Shown: one piece after another, positions 49,757 to 58,473 of the stretch
How the letters are laid out: each line of letters starts with the position of its first letter
Position numbering within the stretch: position 1 is the stretch's first letter
NCBI GenBank assembly: GCA_017467845.1
Contig: JAFUKH010000088.1
Coordinates: 1 to 64,000 of the forward strand
Reading direction: 5' to 3'
Source: Lachnospiraceae bacterium
GTDB taxonomy: Bacteria; Bacillota; Clostridia; Lachnospirales; Lachnospiraceae
DNA length: 64,000 nt
Notes under the pieces: model-generated
What the model was told of the DNA's origin: nothing
Databases searched by the model: none
Seen by the model: the letters and a program-made list of their open reading frames with translations, nothing else
Made by a program: the position numbers and the translations under genes

Positions 49757-50708
49757 AAGAGTCTTATATGTAAAAAATAGTAATATAGATTGTGAAAGTT
49801 TGGTACAAGGACTATATAATAGCGGCTATGTGATAGTTGAGTATAATAAGGGAAAAGAAGAGGAGAGCATTGAACAAATCTTAAATGAAAATTTTTTTTA
49901 TTTTGTGTGTTCTTTGGGACTTGATGAAGAGGTATATAAAGCATGTATGGGAACTGCAACAAAGTATGTTGTATTTTTTGAGGCAGAACAAAAAGCCTCA
50001 TATGAAAAACTTGAGCAGACGGGGTTGAGTAATTGCTACTTTGTTTTGTTGTCAGAAGAAAATGTTGGAAATATCGAAAAAATTGTTTTTGTAGAAAGAG
50101 AGTTATATGTTTATCATCTTATAAGTGAATTAGATACTTTGCATAAGAAAAATATCGAGCCAACCGTTGGATTGAAGCAACTTAGAGACATTACTGATGA
50201 CGCGGAAGTTGTCCGGCTTACCGATGTCTTTTTTGATAATATGGAGTTGGAAAAGGAATTAACTTTTCTATTAAAGGATCGTTTACTGGAATATATTGAT
50301 CTTTTGTTGATGAAAAAAAACAGAGATTCTTGGCGCGAGATTGTTTTGTGGAACAGAAAACATGAATGTGTAAAACTTGCTAATTGTTTTTGGCAATTTT
50401 ATTTGTTGCAAAAAGCGGGCGCTATTTACGCGGAAGAAATGTTGGAATATTATAAGAGTGGCGAAGAGTTGTTCATAACCAAACTTGGAAGTTTCGATGA
50501 ATTATCAGGAGTATATTTTCAATTGCTACTTTTATTAAGAAGATTAGAATATGATGTTGCCTCAGATGAGGATATCTATATCGTGAACTATATAATGAAA
50601 CATAATATATCGGGAATATTTATACGCCATGTGATTGAGCAAAATAAAATTACAAATAAAGAGAAAGTATACAATCGTTTAGAGGAGTTGTTGGTAAAGT
50701 ATGGATGA
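49749..50708 (+). CDS. Unrecognised glycosylation-island protein, possibly a degenerate DUF3880-like fold
   Basis: 319 residues from ATG 49749, overlapping the upstream stop. The first 120 residues follow the strand-helix order of the CgeB paralogs (RVLYVKNSNIDCESLVQGLYNSGYVIVEY; FFYFVCSLGLDEEVYKACMGTATKYVVFFE) but without the sugar-nucleotide half; the rest (about 140-319) is helical, perhaps TPR-like. No catalytic motif seen. Very A+T-rich with poor ribosome site. It may be a non-enzymatic partner of the neighbouring transferases. Function unknown. Confidence 0.6.
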   Translation: MNKRVLYVKNSNIDCESLVQGLYNSGYVIVEYNKGKEEESIEQILNENFFYFVCSLGLDEEVYKACMGTATKYVVFFEAEQKASYEKLEQTGLSNCYFVLLSEENVGNIEKIVFVERELYVYHLISELDTLHKKNIEPTVGLKQLRDITDDAEVVRLTDVFFDNMELEKELTFLLKDRLLEYIDLLLMKKNRDSWREIVLWNRKHECVKLANCFWQFYLLQKAGAIYAEEMLEYYKSGEELFITKLGSFDELSGVYFQLLLLLRRLEYDVASDEDIYIVNYIMKHNISGIFIRHVIEQNKITNKEKVYNRLEELLVKYG

Positions 50709-51366
50709 TAAAAAGGTATGTTTTATAATTTGCGTCAATGATGATGTATACTTTTCAGAATGTGTCAAGTATATACAATGGCTTTATGTGCCAGAAGGAA
50801 TAGAGATAGAGATTTTAGAAATTAGAGGGGCTGTTTCTATGACGTCTGGTTATAACGAAGGAATGAGATGTACTGATGCAAAGTATAAAGTATATTTGCA
50901 TCAAGATGTATTTATTAAAAATCGCAATTTTATTAAAGATATTATTGATATCTTTAATGCGGATACTCAGATTGGCATGATTGGTATGGTAGGAAGTGAA
51001 AAGTTGCCTGCAAATGCAGTGATGTGGTCTGGGCCAAGAATTGTGTATTCACAGACTACACCATGGGAAGAATATCAATATCGAATGGAAGATGGATATT
51101 GTGAGGTGACCTGTGTGGATGGTCTATTGATAGCTACACAATATGATGTAGAGTGGAGAGAGGATATATTTACCGGATGGGATTTTTATGACATTTCTCA
51201 AAGTTTTGAAATGAGGAGAAATGGCTGGAAAGTGGTTGTTCCTATTCAGCGCAATGCATGGTATATACATGACGATAAAGTAGTTTTACAATTATGGAAC
51301 TACAACTCTTCCAGAAAGGTATTTCTGGAAGAGTATAAAGATGATATGCAAAAACAAAATTTATAG
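50701..51366 (+). CDS. StrF/GT2-like glycosyltransferase (Glyco_tranf_2_5)
   Basis: 221 residues covering most of a GT-A domain: KVCFIICVNDDVYFSECVKYIQWL, GYNEGMRCTDAKYKVYLHQDVFI with the HQDVF metal-binding strand, GMIGMVGSEKLP, and the catalytic-face DFYDISQSFEMRRNGWKVVVP. This is the StrF-type of family 2 transferases common in O-glycan and flagellin loci. It overlaps the upstream gene by 8 bp. Its stop overlaps that of the convergent minus-strand gene with no terminator between. Confidence 0.82.
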   Translation: MDDKKVCFIICVNDDVYFSECVKYIQWLYVPEGIEIEILEIRGAVSMTSGYNEGMRCTDAKYKVYLHQDVFIKNRNFIKDIIDIFNADTQIGMIGMVGSEKLPANAVMWSGPRIVYSQTTPWEEYQYRMEDGYCEVTCVDGLLIATQYDVEWREDIFTGWDFYDISQSFEMRRNGWKVVVPIQRNAWYIHDDKVVLQLWNYNSSRKVFLEEYKDDMQKQNL

Positions 51367-52512
51367 ACCGGCATTATTTAGTAACTTCTTAATTTGTGAA
51401 GAATAGTTGAAATGTGCTTTCACCCTCTGATATCCACTTTGTGCAATTTGGGTACGGAGGGTGTCGTTTTTTAAGTAGAATGTAGCTTTTTCCAATGCAT
51501 CATTCATATCCGTGTAATAAACAAAGTCTTTGTCAGGAACAAAGTATTCTGCTAGCTCCGGTTGATAGTTCGATAATAAAAATCCTTGACAACCCATGAT
51601 ATCCAAAGCTCGTAAAGGAATTCCAGACTGGGTATTTTTAACGGAGATATTCAAATTGATTTTGCTATGCTTGAATACCTTTGGCATAGCATCCAAATAA
51701 GAAATTGGCCCCTTAAATACAGTAGAGGTGAGTAAGGGATGTTTTTCCTTGGTATATAAATGAACCTGATGTCGTTGTGATAAGGAATCCAATAGTATAA
51801 GGCGTTCCTTATGAGTGACAAAGGTAGCAAGAGAATAGATTAATTGTTCCTTGTTCAATTGGATGTTGGTTCCGTTGTTATGATATTCTGTATTAATAGT
51901 ATGAATCAGTTGATCTGTAATAAGGTTATCAAAAAGGTATTGTCCGTAAATCTGCAGTTGCATTTCAACTAAAGCATCTAGAAAACCTTTGGTGTAGTCG
52001 GACATAGAAGCAGATAAAGCGGGGTAGGTTGATTGATATAAATTGCCTACAAAGGAGATGTCAGCAGAGTAATGAGTAATCTCTTGGGCAGTTGTTTTGA
52101 TGTTGGCCAAGCGATCAATATTTACTGCCAGAGGCAGATGATATACTTGAGAGAATCCCCTTTTCTGGTAAGATAGTGCTTGAATTCTGTCAAAAAGAAA
52201 AACGTGGTTTGTTTCATAGCCCAGAGTTTGTTCAATGTTGGGAACATTGAGAGGACAGTCATAACTCCAAGAGAGATACTTGATATGAGCATGATAACAT
52301 ACTTCAGCAATCAGAGGAAAATAATTGACAGAAAAAACAGCATCATAAGTAGATTCTTTCAATTTCTGAGAGAACCAATCAAGAAAAAAGGAATCACTAT
52401 TTTTATCTTTGAAATAATAGTTTTCGGTGTGATAATGGATACCCAGTTGTTTAAAAGTAGCAAGAATATCTGTGTATGTATATGCGTTCCATTGAAGTAC
52501 AAAAAGCTTCAT
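51361..52512 (-). CDS. CgeB/DUF3880-type glycosyltransferase, copy C
   Basis: 383 residues on the minus strand; start MKLFVLQWNAYTYTDIL at 52512 with AAAGGAA upstream (twelve further in-frame codons precede it). Same layout as copies A and B: DAVFSVNYFPLIAEVCYHAHIKYLSWSYDCP, ADISFVGNLY, INLNISVKNTQSGIPLRALDIMGCQGFLLSNYQPELAEYF. It is the last gene of a four-gene minus-strand operon (56377 to 51361). Being inverted relative to A and B, it suggests past rearrangement in the island. Confidence 0.87.
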   Translation of the reverse strand: MKLFVLQWNAYTYTDILATFKQLGIHYHTENYYFKDKNSDSFFLDWFSQKLKESTYDAVFSVNYFPLIAEVCYHAHIKYLSWSYDCPLNVPNIEQTLGYETNHVFLFDRIQALSYQKRGFSQVYHLPLAVNIDRLANIKTTAQEITHYSADISFVGNLYQSTYPALSASMSDYTKGFLDALVEMQLQIYGQYLFDNLITDQLIHTINTEYHNNGTNIQLNKEQLIYSLATFVTHKERLILLDSLSQRHQVHLYTKEKHPLLTSTVFKGPISYLDAMPKVFKHSKINLNISVKNTQSGIPLRALDIMGCQGFLLSNYQPELAEYFVPDKDFVYYTDMNDALEKATFYLKNDTLRTQIAQSGYQRVKAHFNYSSQIKKLLNNAGL

Positions 52513-52549
52513 AAGAATGATTCCTTTCTTAATTGATGGTTGATACAAG

Positions 52550-54160
52550 TTAATGATCTAAAATCTCTAAAAGCTGTTCTGCCCTTTGGTGCCATGTGTG
52601 GCGCGAAAGGGCTTTGTTATAGCCATTTATTGCAATCTCTTGCAATCTGTCATTGTCGCTGAGCAGTTCTTCTACACGAGTTGGTAGGGTGGAAAGTTCG
52701 CTTAAAGAGAATAAAGCTATATCTCTATTATCTGTAAATTCTTCTTCCAATGCAGTGGTATTATCTGATAGAACCACAGATTGGCATAGCATTCCATTAA
52801 AAATTCTCTCTGTCAGCCCATCTTTGTGCCAGGACATAATATTGAGCGATATCTTAGAATTTTGCATAATCTCAAGACTAAGCTGTGCATCCACTTCCGG
52901 ATGACAGATAAGAAAGGGATGGTTTTTAAAGGGAGAATTTTCCCAACGTTCGCTAAAAATGTGTACTGGAATTCCTGCCTCTATAAGTGTTTCCACGACC
53001 TTCTCTCGATAATATAAGAATATGCAAAAATATACTTGCCTCATATCATGGAATAATTGTAAGAACTGCTCGTCATCTAGTTGAATGTTAAAATGTTGTA
53101 ACGCATCTTTCAGAGCTCGCTCACCGGTATAATCAGGATGCTTTCGTAATATTCTCAGATAATGTGCGGCTAAATGTCTGTGTGTTCTATCATATGTGTA
53201 GAGAACAGCCAGACGTTCCCTATAATTACGATAGGCGCCGATAAAGGATATATCATATTTCCTCTCTGCCATAGGAATGGGGGGCGTATGTGGTATTAAT
53301 CCAGCCGGTGGAAAACGAATACAACCAGAAATATTCTGAAAATAATGCTCGGAAAAATGTATATAGTTTCGGTCATGAAGTAATAAATAATAATCACGAG
53401 GAGCTCGTTGCAGAGCGTCTTTCAGCCATGCTGGGTGGTCAAAAACCATGTTAAATTTGGGACCATAAATCAAGTCATGAAGATAAGTGGTCTGATCATG
53501 TGTTTTAAAAGTAAAGATACCGGTCTGCATGCCGATAATAGCCTTAAAACGTTGCCCGATATATTTTGTTAAAGCAATGGTGCCCTCAGAATTCCCGTCA
53601 AAGATCTCTACTCGTTGATGGCATTTGCGAAATGCATCTGCCCAAAATTCTATAAAATAATTCAACAGATTTAGACAGATATCTGCCCCATAATAGAGCA
53701 GAATGGGACGCGTATTATCATCAATTTCATAATATACTGGAGAACGGGAAATCATATTTTCTAAAAATGATATTCCGGATTCTTTCCAAGGCATCTGAAA
53801 TGCTTGATGTAGGATGGCGGTTACAATAGTGTCAAAATATCCGTTTTCACGTAACGTTTCCTGATATTTACCTATAATATAACAGTCTGTGCGAAAGGCT
53901 TCCCAAGCATCGACATCTGTGTCGCAGCACTCGGTTTGCCCGATTGCTTTGACAGGATAGAATTCCACAGCGCGGAGAAGAAATTCGTAATTCTGTTTGG
54001 CGTGCAATTTATAATTTAAGTTTCCGATTTTATTATAAATATTATCGGAGCAGATTATATTACCTTCTGCCCAGCGATCATCTAAGAGAATATCCCAAAA
54101 AGTCAATTCTCTTGTTTCACCGGGAGGCAAAAGCTGTGTATGGCATGTAATCTCTTCCAT
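52550..54160 (-). CDS. Large CgeB-like glycosyltransferase
   Basis: 536 residues. N-terminal helical region (about 1-170), a DUF3880-like middle (about 175-370: ILLYYGADICLNLLNYFIEFWADAF, YYLLLHDRNYIHF, YDISFIGAYRNYRERLAVL) and a C-terminal Glyco_trans_1_2 half (about 420-536: SKISLNIMSWHKDGLTERIFNGMLCQSVVLSDNTTALEEEF, NGYNKALSRHTW). The ISFIGAYRN motif and the terminal glycan-half motif match the smaller copies, so it is a long relative with an added N-terminal module. 37 bp before copy C in the same operon. Confidence 0.8.
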   Translation of the reverse strand: MEEITCHTQLLPPGETRELTFWDILLDDRWAEGNIICSDNIYNKIGNLNYKLHAKQNYEFLLRAVEFYPVKAIGQTECCDTDVDAWEAFRTDCYIIGKYQETLRENGYFDTIVTAILHQAFQMPWKESGISFLENMISRSPVYYEIDDNTRPILLYYGADICLNLLNYFIEFWADAFRKCHQRVEIFDGNSEGTIALTKYIGQRFKAIIGMQTGIFTFKTHDQTTYLHDLIYGPKFNMVFDHPAWLKDALQRAPRDYYLLLHDRNYIHFSEHYFQNISGCIRFPPAGLIPHTPPIPMAERKYDISFIGAYRNYRERLAVLYTYDRTHRHLAAHYLRILRKHPDYTGERALKDALQHFNIQLDDEQFLQLFHDMRQVYFCIFLYYREKVVETLIEAGIPVHIFSERWENSPFKNHPFLICHPEVDAQLSLEIMQNSKISLNIMSWHKDGLTERIFNGMLCQSVVLSDNTTALEEEFTDNRDIALFSLSELSTLPTRVEELLSDNDRLQEIAINGYNKALSRHTWHQRAEQLLEILDH

Positions 54161-54188
54161 TTATGTATAGTTCCTTTCGAATTAGTTT

Positions 54189-55298
54189 TTATGCAAAAGA
54201 GCATAAAATCTGGGCAGTATATGTTGGATCATCGATGGAATCGACAATGTCGCCACCTACGAATTCGTTGTTATATTTTGTTTTGACAGGACATCTGTTG
54301 CCATTTCCTTGTAAGAACCACTCATATTCGATGTCTACATGACCGATGTCTACAGCTTGGTAACCATTTAGACATAAATCATGCGCTAATACGGTGGCAG
54401 TTGGGCCGACAGCGAGTAAAAAAAGTGTATCATAAGAAGCGTACTGAAGTGCCGCTTCTAGTATGTCGTTATATTTATCAAAAGAATCAGTTGCTGGCGC
54501 GAGAATTCTTTTGATGGATCTAGCGTTGTCAAATAGATTATTTCCGACACCAAGTCGAGAGAGGGCGCCTTCAATAAATATGATATCTCGATCTTGCCAA
54601 ATTTGTTGTAAATGTTCAAAACGTTTTTGTGGGGCATCGGTTTGGTTATCTTTGTAAAGAACATAGGGGCGACTCATATAGGCATCATAATATGTTCGTG
54701 TAGAATCCAGAAACATTTGATGCGCTCTACGTACTTCGTCCGTCATATACATGCGAATCCCCCTTGCAGCTTGTTCTGTATATTGCTGGAGGTCACCATA
54801 ATTGTTTGCAATACCGATTAATAGATTGGGATGCTCACAATGGATAACTTCTTGTAAACGAACAGAAAGATGCGCATTATATTTTTGAAATTTTTGGCGG
54901 TTAACATTCATCATAATTCCAAATTCGCCATCACCAAACCGTGCAATACTTTTTCGTTCTTTAATGATTTTATCTATTGTAATGAAACTATCTTCTATAT
55001 GAGGATAGAAAAAATCAGTAGTATTAAAATTGGGAGCAAAAAATTCATATTTTAAGTTTGCTATGGCATTGTTCAGATATTCAGATCGACTTAAAGCAAT
55101 TTGATAATGTTCAGATTCGGTTGCTTCTAATTGATTGAGGGCATGAATAATTTCATTAATGGAATTGGAGAATAATTGAAACGTCTGCTTCATAGCAGTA
55201 ATTTGTAGTTCATGTTGTTGGTTTTGCTCCTTCAAAGAAGCGACCTCTTCCCAACATTTTGTTAATAATATGGTGAGTTCTTTTATCTGGTTTTCCAT
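54189..55298 (-). CDS. GT-D fold (DUF1792) glycosyltransferase with N-terminal coiled coil
   Basis: 369 residues. Residues 1-60 are a coiled coil (MENQIKELTILLTKCWEEVASLKEQN onward). The GT-D domain (about 105-365) shows SIARFGDGEFGIMM (Asp-Gly-Glu of this fold), RDIIFIEGALSRLGVGNNLFDNARSIKRIL, and DTLFLLAVGPTATVLAHDL then AVDIGHVDIEYEWF. The family (DUF1792/SP_1767) transfers glucose to O-linked GlcNAc in streptococcal adhesin glycans, so O-glycan extension is a reasonable inference. The coiled coil may tether it to a complex. Within the minus-strand operon. Confidence 0.85.
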   Translation of the reverse strand: MENQIKELTILLTKCWEEVASLKEQNQQHELQITAMKQTFQLFSNSINEIIHALNQLEATESEHYQIALSRSEYLNNAIANLKYEFFAPNFNTTDFFYPHIEDSFITIDKIIKERKSIARFGDGEFGIMMNVNRQKFQKYNAHLSVRLQEVIHCEHPNLLIGIANNYGDLQQYTEQAARGIRMYMTDEVRRAHQMFLDSTRTYYDAYMSRPYVLYKDNQTDAPQKRFEHLQQIWQDRDIIFIEGALSRLGVGNNLFDNARSIKRILAPATDSFDKYNDILEAALQYASYDTLFLLAVGPTATVLAHDLCLNGYQAVDIGHVDIEYEWFLQGNGNRCPVKTKYNNEFVGGDIVDSIDDPTYTAQILCSFA

Positions 55299-55327
55299 GG
55301 AGTACTCCTTCGAAATCGGAATAATTC

Positions 55328-56377
55328 TTATCTTAGTCTTTCTAATGCCGGTGTATAATCACCGCATTTTTTATAATAGTCAACGGCCTGCTTTTTATTT
55401 CCCATACATTCGTAAATGACACCAATGTTGTAAAATGCCTTATAGCTGTTCACGCCATCTACAGAAAATGAAGGGATTGTGGTAGCTTTCAGAAATTCTT
55501 CAATGGCACGATCAAACAAGGCATTATTCATGTAAATTAAGCCCATAAGGAACACAAAGTCGGCATGTTTTGAGAAAATAGAGTAGATGCCCTCCAGCTC
55601 TAAAGCCCTAGAGTATTGTTGCAAGTACAAAAGGCAGTAACCGTAGGATTCTATCAATGTTTGTACATAATCTTCCTGTTCGTTCACATCTAACTCCAAT
55701 GCTTTTTCAAAATAGGGCAATGCCTGCATGTAATCGTTCAAACCAAAGTATGACTGTCCCAGCTGAAAGAGGATATAAGGATTGGTACTTTCTTTGATAA
55801 GCTCTGCTTTCAACAAGGCGATATTTCGAATTGCTTTTTGCTTCTTTACATCCATAGAACGATATCCCATGTGCTGAAATGATAACGGAAGCTGTATAAA
55901 TTTCAAAGAGGCATTGTTTATCCCGACAAGTTGCTCGTGTACAGTTCCCTGATAATGTACGAAATTTTTATTGAAAAATCGCGCAACTTGATCGTGTACA
56001 AAAGAAGTATCGGTGCTTTCTTCAGAAACGCTGTATATATCTATCATTCCTATCTCAGTAGGCATAATTTGTTCTGTTAGTCCAGACAACAGCTCAGAAG
56101 TTTTTTCGTTACTTTCTAAGTATTCGTCACAATCTACAATTAAAATATAGTCATTCTTTGCCATTGAAATGGAATAATTTCTGGCGGCGCTAAAATCATT
56201 CACCCAATCAAAATGATATACATTCGGGGTATATGATTTGGCGATTTCGACAGTCTGATCCGTAGAACCGGTATCCACTACTATGATTTCCCAATTGTAT
56301 AGGGAGAGTCTTCGCAAGCATTCTTCTATGTATTTTTCTTCGTTTTTGGCAATCATGCATACGGAAATCGGGAGCAT
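55328..56377 (-). CDS. Family 2 glycosyltransferase with TPR C-terminus
   Basis: 349 residues. GT-A domain (about 1-180) with LPISVCMIAKNEEKYIEECLRRL, IIVVDTGSTDQTVEIAK, DYILIVDCDEYL (DxD) and a following catalytic segment; then tetratricopeptide repeats (about 190-345, YILFQLGQSYFGLNDYMQALPYFEKALELD and similar). TPR-fused GT2 enzymes of this kind are frequent in Firmicutes surface-glycan loci and may bind the acceptor protein. First gene of the minus-strand operon, with a strong promoter at 56411-56439. Confidence 0.9.
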   Translation of the reverse strand: MLPISVCMIAKNEEKYIEECLRRLSLYNWEIIVVDTGSTDQTVEIAKSYTPNVYHFDWVNDFSAARNYSISMAKNDYILIVDCDEYLESNEKTSELLSGLTEQIMPTEIGMIDIYSVSEESTDTSFVHDQVARFFNKNFVHYQGTVHEQLVGINNASLKFIQLPLSFQHMGYRSMDVKKQKAIRNIALLKAELIKESTNPYILFQLGQSYFGLNDYMQALPYFEKALELDVNEQEDYVQTLIESYGYCLLYLQQYSRALELEGIYSIFSKHADFVFLMGLIYMNNALFDRAIEEFLKATTIPSFSVDGVNSYKAFYNIGVIYECMGNKKQAVDYYKKCGDYTPALERLR

Positions 56378-56410
56378 AGAACCTCCAAAGATATATAGTG
56401 TTATTAATTA

Positions 56411-56439
56411 ATTATAACTTTGGGAAATAGCATTGTAAA
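56411..56439 (-). promoter_or_regulatory. Sigma-A promoter of the minus-strand glycosyltransferase operon
   Basis: On the minus strand, -35 TTTACA (56439-56434), 17-bp spacer, -10 TATAAT (56416-56411), about 35 bases before the GGAGG of the GT2-TPR gene. Confidence 0.75.
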
Positions 56440-56450
56440 GACAAGAAAAG

Positions 56451-56478
56451 TAATGTTTCAGCACAAAGCGTCCGATAT
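56451..56478 (+). promoter_or_regulatory. Possible sigma-28 promoter of the fucosyltransferase operon
   Basis: -10 TCCGATAT (56471-56478), seven of eight matches, with TAAT (56451-56454) 16 bp upstream as a weak -35. The flagellin promoter has the same CCGATATATAAT run. Suggests the second half of the island is co-regulated with the filament. Confidence 0.5.
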
Positions 56479-56538
56479 ATAATTTGTGATTTTAGTGAAG
56501 AAGAGGGTATGGTAAAATACCACTGAAAGGAACTACGA

Positions 56539-57426
56539 ATGAAGGTACAATTTCTTAATGGAGGCCTAGCGAATCAGGCATTTCAATATATTTTTGCCAG
56601 ATATTATGAATTATCCCATCCGGGTGAGATAATGTATATGGATGATTCCTATTTTGCGTTAAATACAGTACATAATGGTTATGAACTTGAGAATGTCTTT
56701 GGAATTAAACCTCATATGTTGAGTGAATGCTTTGATGAGGATGTTTGGGAATTTATTCTTGCAGAGAAGAAAGCGGGGAAAAGTATTCCTCAGATATTGT
56801 GCGAGAATGGGATAGAAATGTATATGATTTCGGAAGTGGGAGATGGACATAAGCAATTCAATCCTTTTGAGGGAAAGGTGTTTGCGATTCCATGTAATGA
56901 GTATTTACCGGAAATATTGGAAAATATTGGAGATATTTATTATCATGGGTATTGGATTAATAAGAATTGGTTTGCAAAGTATCAAGAAGTGTTCCTCAAT
57001 GAGTTTCAGTTTCCGGAAATCAAAGATGATGTAAATAAACAATATATGACCAGAATCATGAATTCTCAGTCAGTTTCTATGCATATTAGGCGAGGAGATT
57101 ATGTGACATTGGGATGGGCGTATGATACGGATTATTATAAAAAGCTTGTAAATGATTTTGTAGCCCTGTATGGTAAACAATGGGAAGTTTTTGTGTTTTC
57201 GGATGATATTGAATGGTGCATGGAGAATCGGAGTGCATTAGGATTGGATGAGTTTGAAAATGCCATTTTTATTGAAGGAAATACGCACGGGAAAAACTAT
57301 ATTGATTTGCAATTGATGAGCAAATGTAAAGGTATGATTATGTCCAATAGCGCTTTTTGTTATTTGGCAGCACTTTTGAATACAGAGAAGAGAGCTTGCT
57401 TGAATACAACAGCAAGAGAGGTATAA
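56539..57426 (+). CDS. Alpha-1,2-fucosyltransferase-like protein (GT11)
   Basis: 295 residues. KVQFLNGGLANQAFQYIFARYYE at the start and MHIRRGDY (about 178-185) are the GT11 motifs for GDP-fucose binding; the C-terminal motif MSNSAFCYLAALL completes the family. It would add L-fucose or a related 6-deoxy sugar to the glycan. GDP-fucose synthesis genes are not in this window. Next gene starts 5 bp after its stop. Confidence 0.9.
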   Translation: MKVQFLNGGLANQAFQYIFARYYELSHPGEIMYMDDSYFALNTVHNGYELENVFGIKPHMLSECFDEDVWEFILAEKKAGKSIPQILCENGIEMYMISEVGDGHKQFNPFEGKVFAIPCNEYLPEILENIGDIYYHGYWINKNWFAKYQEVFLNEFQFPEIKDDVNKQYMTRIMNSQSVSMHIRRGDYVTLGWAYDTDYYKKLVNDFVALYGKQWEVFVFSDDIEWCMENRSALGLDEFENAIFIEGNTHGKNYIDLQLMSKCKGMIMSNSAFCYLAALLNTEKRACLNTTAREV

Positions 57427-57431
57427 TAAAG

Positions 57432-58451
57432 ATGAGATTTGATGAGAGTTTTTTTAAAGGCGAAGAAAGAGATGGCTTTTATATTGAGAGCGAGATGAAG
57501 CGTGCGTGGGCAGCAGAGCTGGAAGTGCTTATGGAAATAGACCGAATATGTAAGAAGCATAGTATACGTTATTTTGCTGATTCGGGAACTTTGCTGGGGG
57601 CAGTGCGTCATAATGGATTCATACCATGGGACGATGATTTGGATATAGCAATGCTGAGAAGTGATTATATGAAGTTTATCAGGGTAGCACAGGCGGAGTT
57701 GAAGTTGCCGGCACTTTGTTTGGATATTTATCATCAGAAGCACTGGTCAGAGCCTTTTGCCAGAGTTGTTAATGGGGCGGCAGGAATTCAACTAACAAAA
57801 GCACATTTGGAAAGATATCATGGGTGTCCATATAGTGTAGGAGTGGATATTTTTATTCTGGATGATGTGCCTTCTACAGAGGCAGAATATGATGCAACAA
57901 TTGAATTGTATGAGTGGACAGCTGCTGTTAAGGAATTGTTTCAAAAGAAAGTAGAGCAATTGGAAAGTATAGAAGATAGTTCAGAAAAGGAAGAAATAGC
58001 GAGGGAATGGGAGGAGCAGTTAGAAGAACAGCTGGTTCAGTTGGAAATGGAGTGTAATATAAAGATTGATAGAGATAAAAATATCCCCAATCAGCTTTTG
58101 AGAGTCATTGATGGTCTTTTTGCCATGTACAATGGAGACGGCAAGGATGAAGTGGTGAATTTCCCGTTTATGAAGAAGGGGAACTATCATCACTGTGGCA
58201 AAAAGAAAGAGTGGTATCGGGATAGTATCCTGTTGCCATTTGAAAACATTACCATTCCAGTGCCTATTGATTTCTACAAGGTGTTGGAAAAATCATATGG
58301 ACCCAATTATCTTACACCCGTCAAAAAATGGAATTTCCATGATTATCCATTCTATAAGGTGCATAAAAAGAAATTAAAAGAAACTCAGAAGGATATGAGA
58401 AACATCAAAGGAAAGATGGACAGGCTAGAAAAGCTTTTGAGTGGAAATTAA
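57432..58451 (+). CDS. LicD-family phosphotransferase
   Basis: 339 residues from ATG 57432 (GAGAGG upstream; the frame is open 25 codons further back, inside the fucosyltransferase gene). The LicD core is FADSGTLLGAVRHNGFIPWDDDLDIAML (about 47-75), a nucleotidyltransferase-fold metal site, with VGVDIFILDD further on. LicD proteins transfer phosphocholine or another phospho-alcohol to sugars. A coiled coil (about 165-215) interrupts the fold, as in other clostridial members. With the CDP-glycerol-type genes next to it, phosphodiester decoration of the glycan is inferred. Confidence 0.9.
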   Translation: MRFDESFFKGEERDGFYIESEMKRAWAAELEVLMEIDRICKKHSIRYFADSGTLLGAVRHNGFIPWDDDLDIAMLRSDYMKFIRVAQAELKLPALCLDIYHQKHWSEPFARVVNGAAGIQLTKAHLERYHGCPYSVGVDIFILDDVPSTEAEYDATIELYEWTAAVKELFQKKVEQLESIEDSSEKEEIAREWEEQLEEQLVQLEMECNIKIDRDKNIPNQLLRVIDGLFAMYNGDGKDEVVNFPFMKKGNYHHCGKKKEWYRDSILLPFENITIPVPIDFYKVLEKSYGPNYLTPVKKWNFHDYPFYKVHKKKLKETQKDMRNIKGKMDRLEKLLSGN

Positions 58452-58473
58452 GTAAAAGGAATAGAATAAAAGT

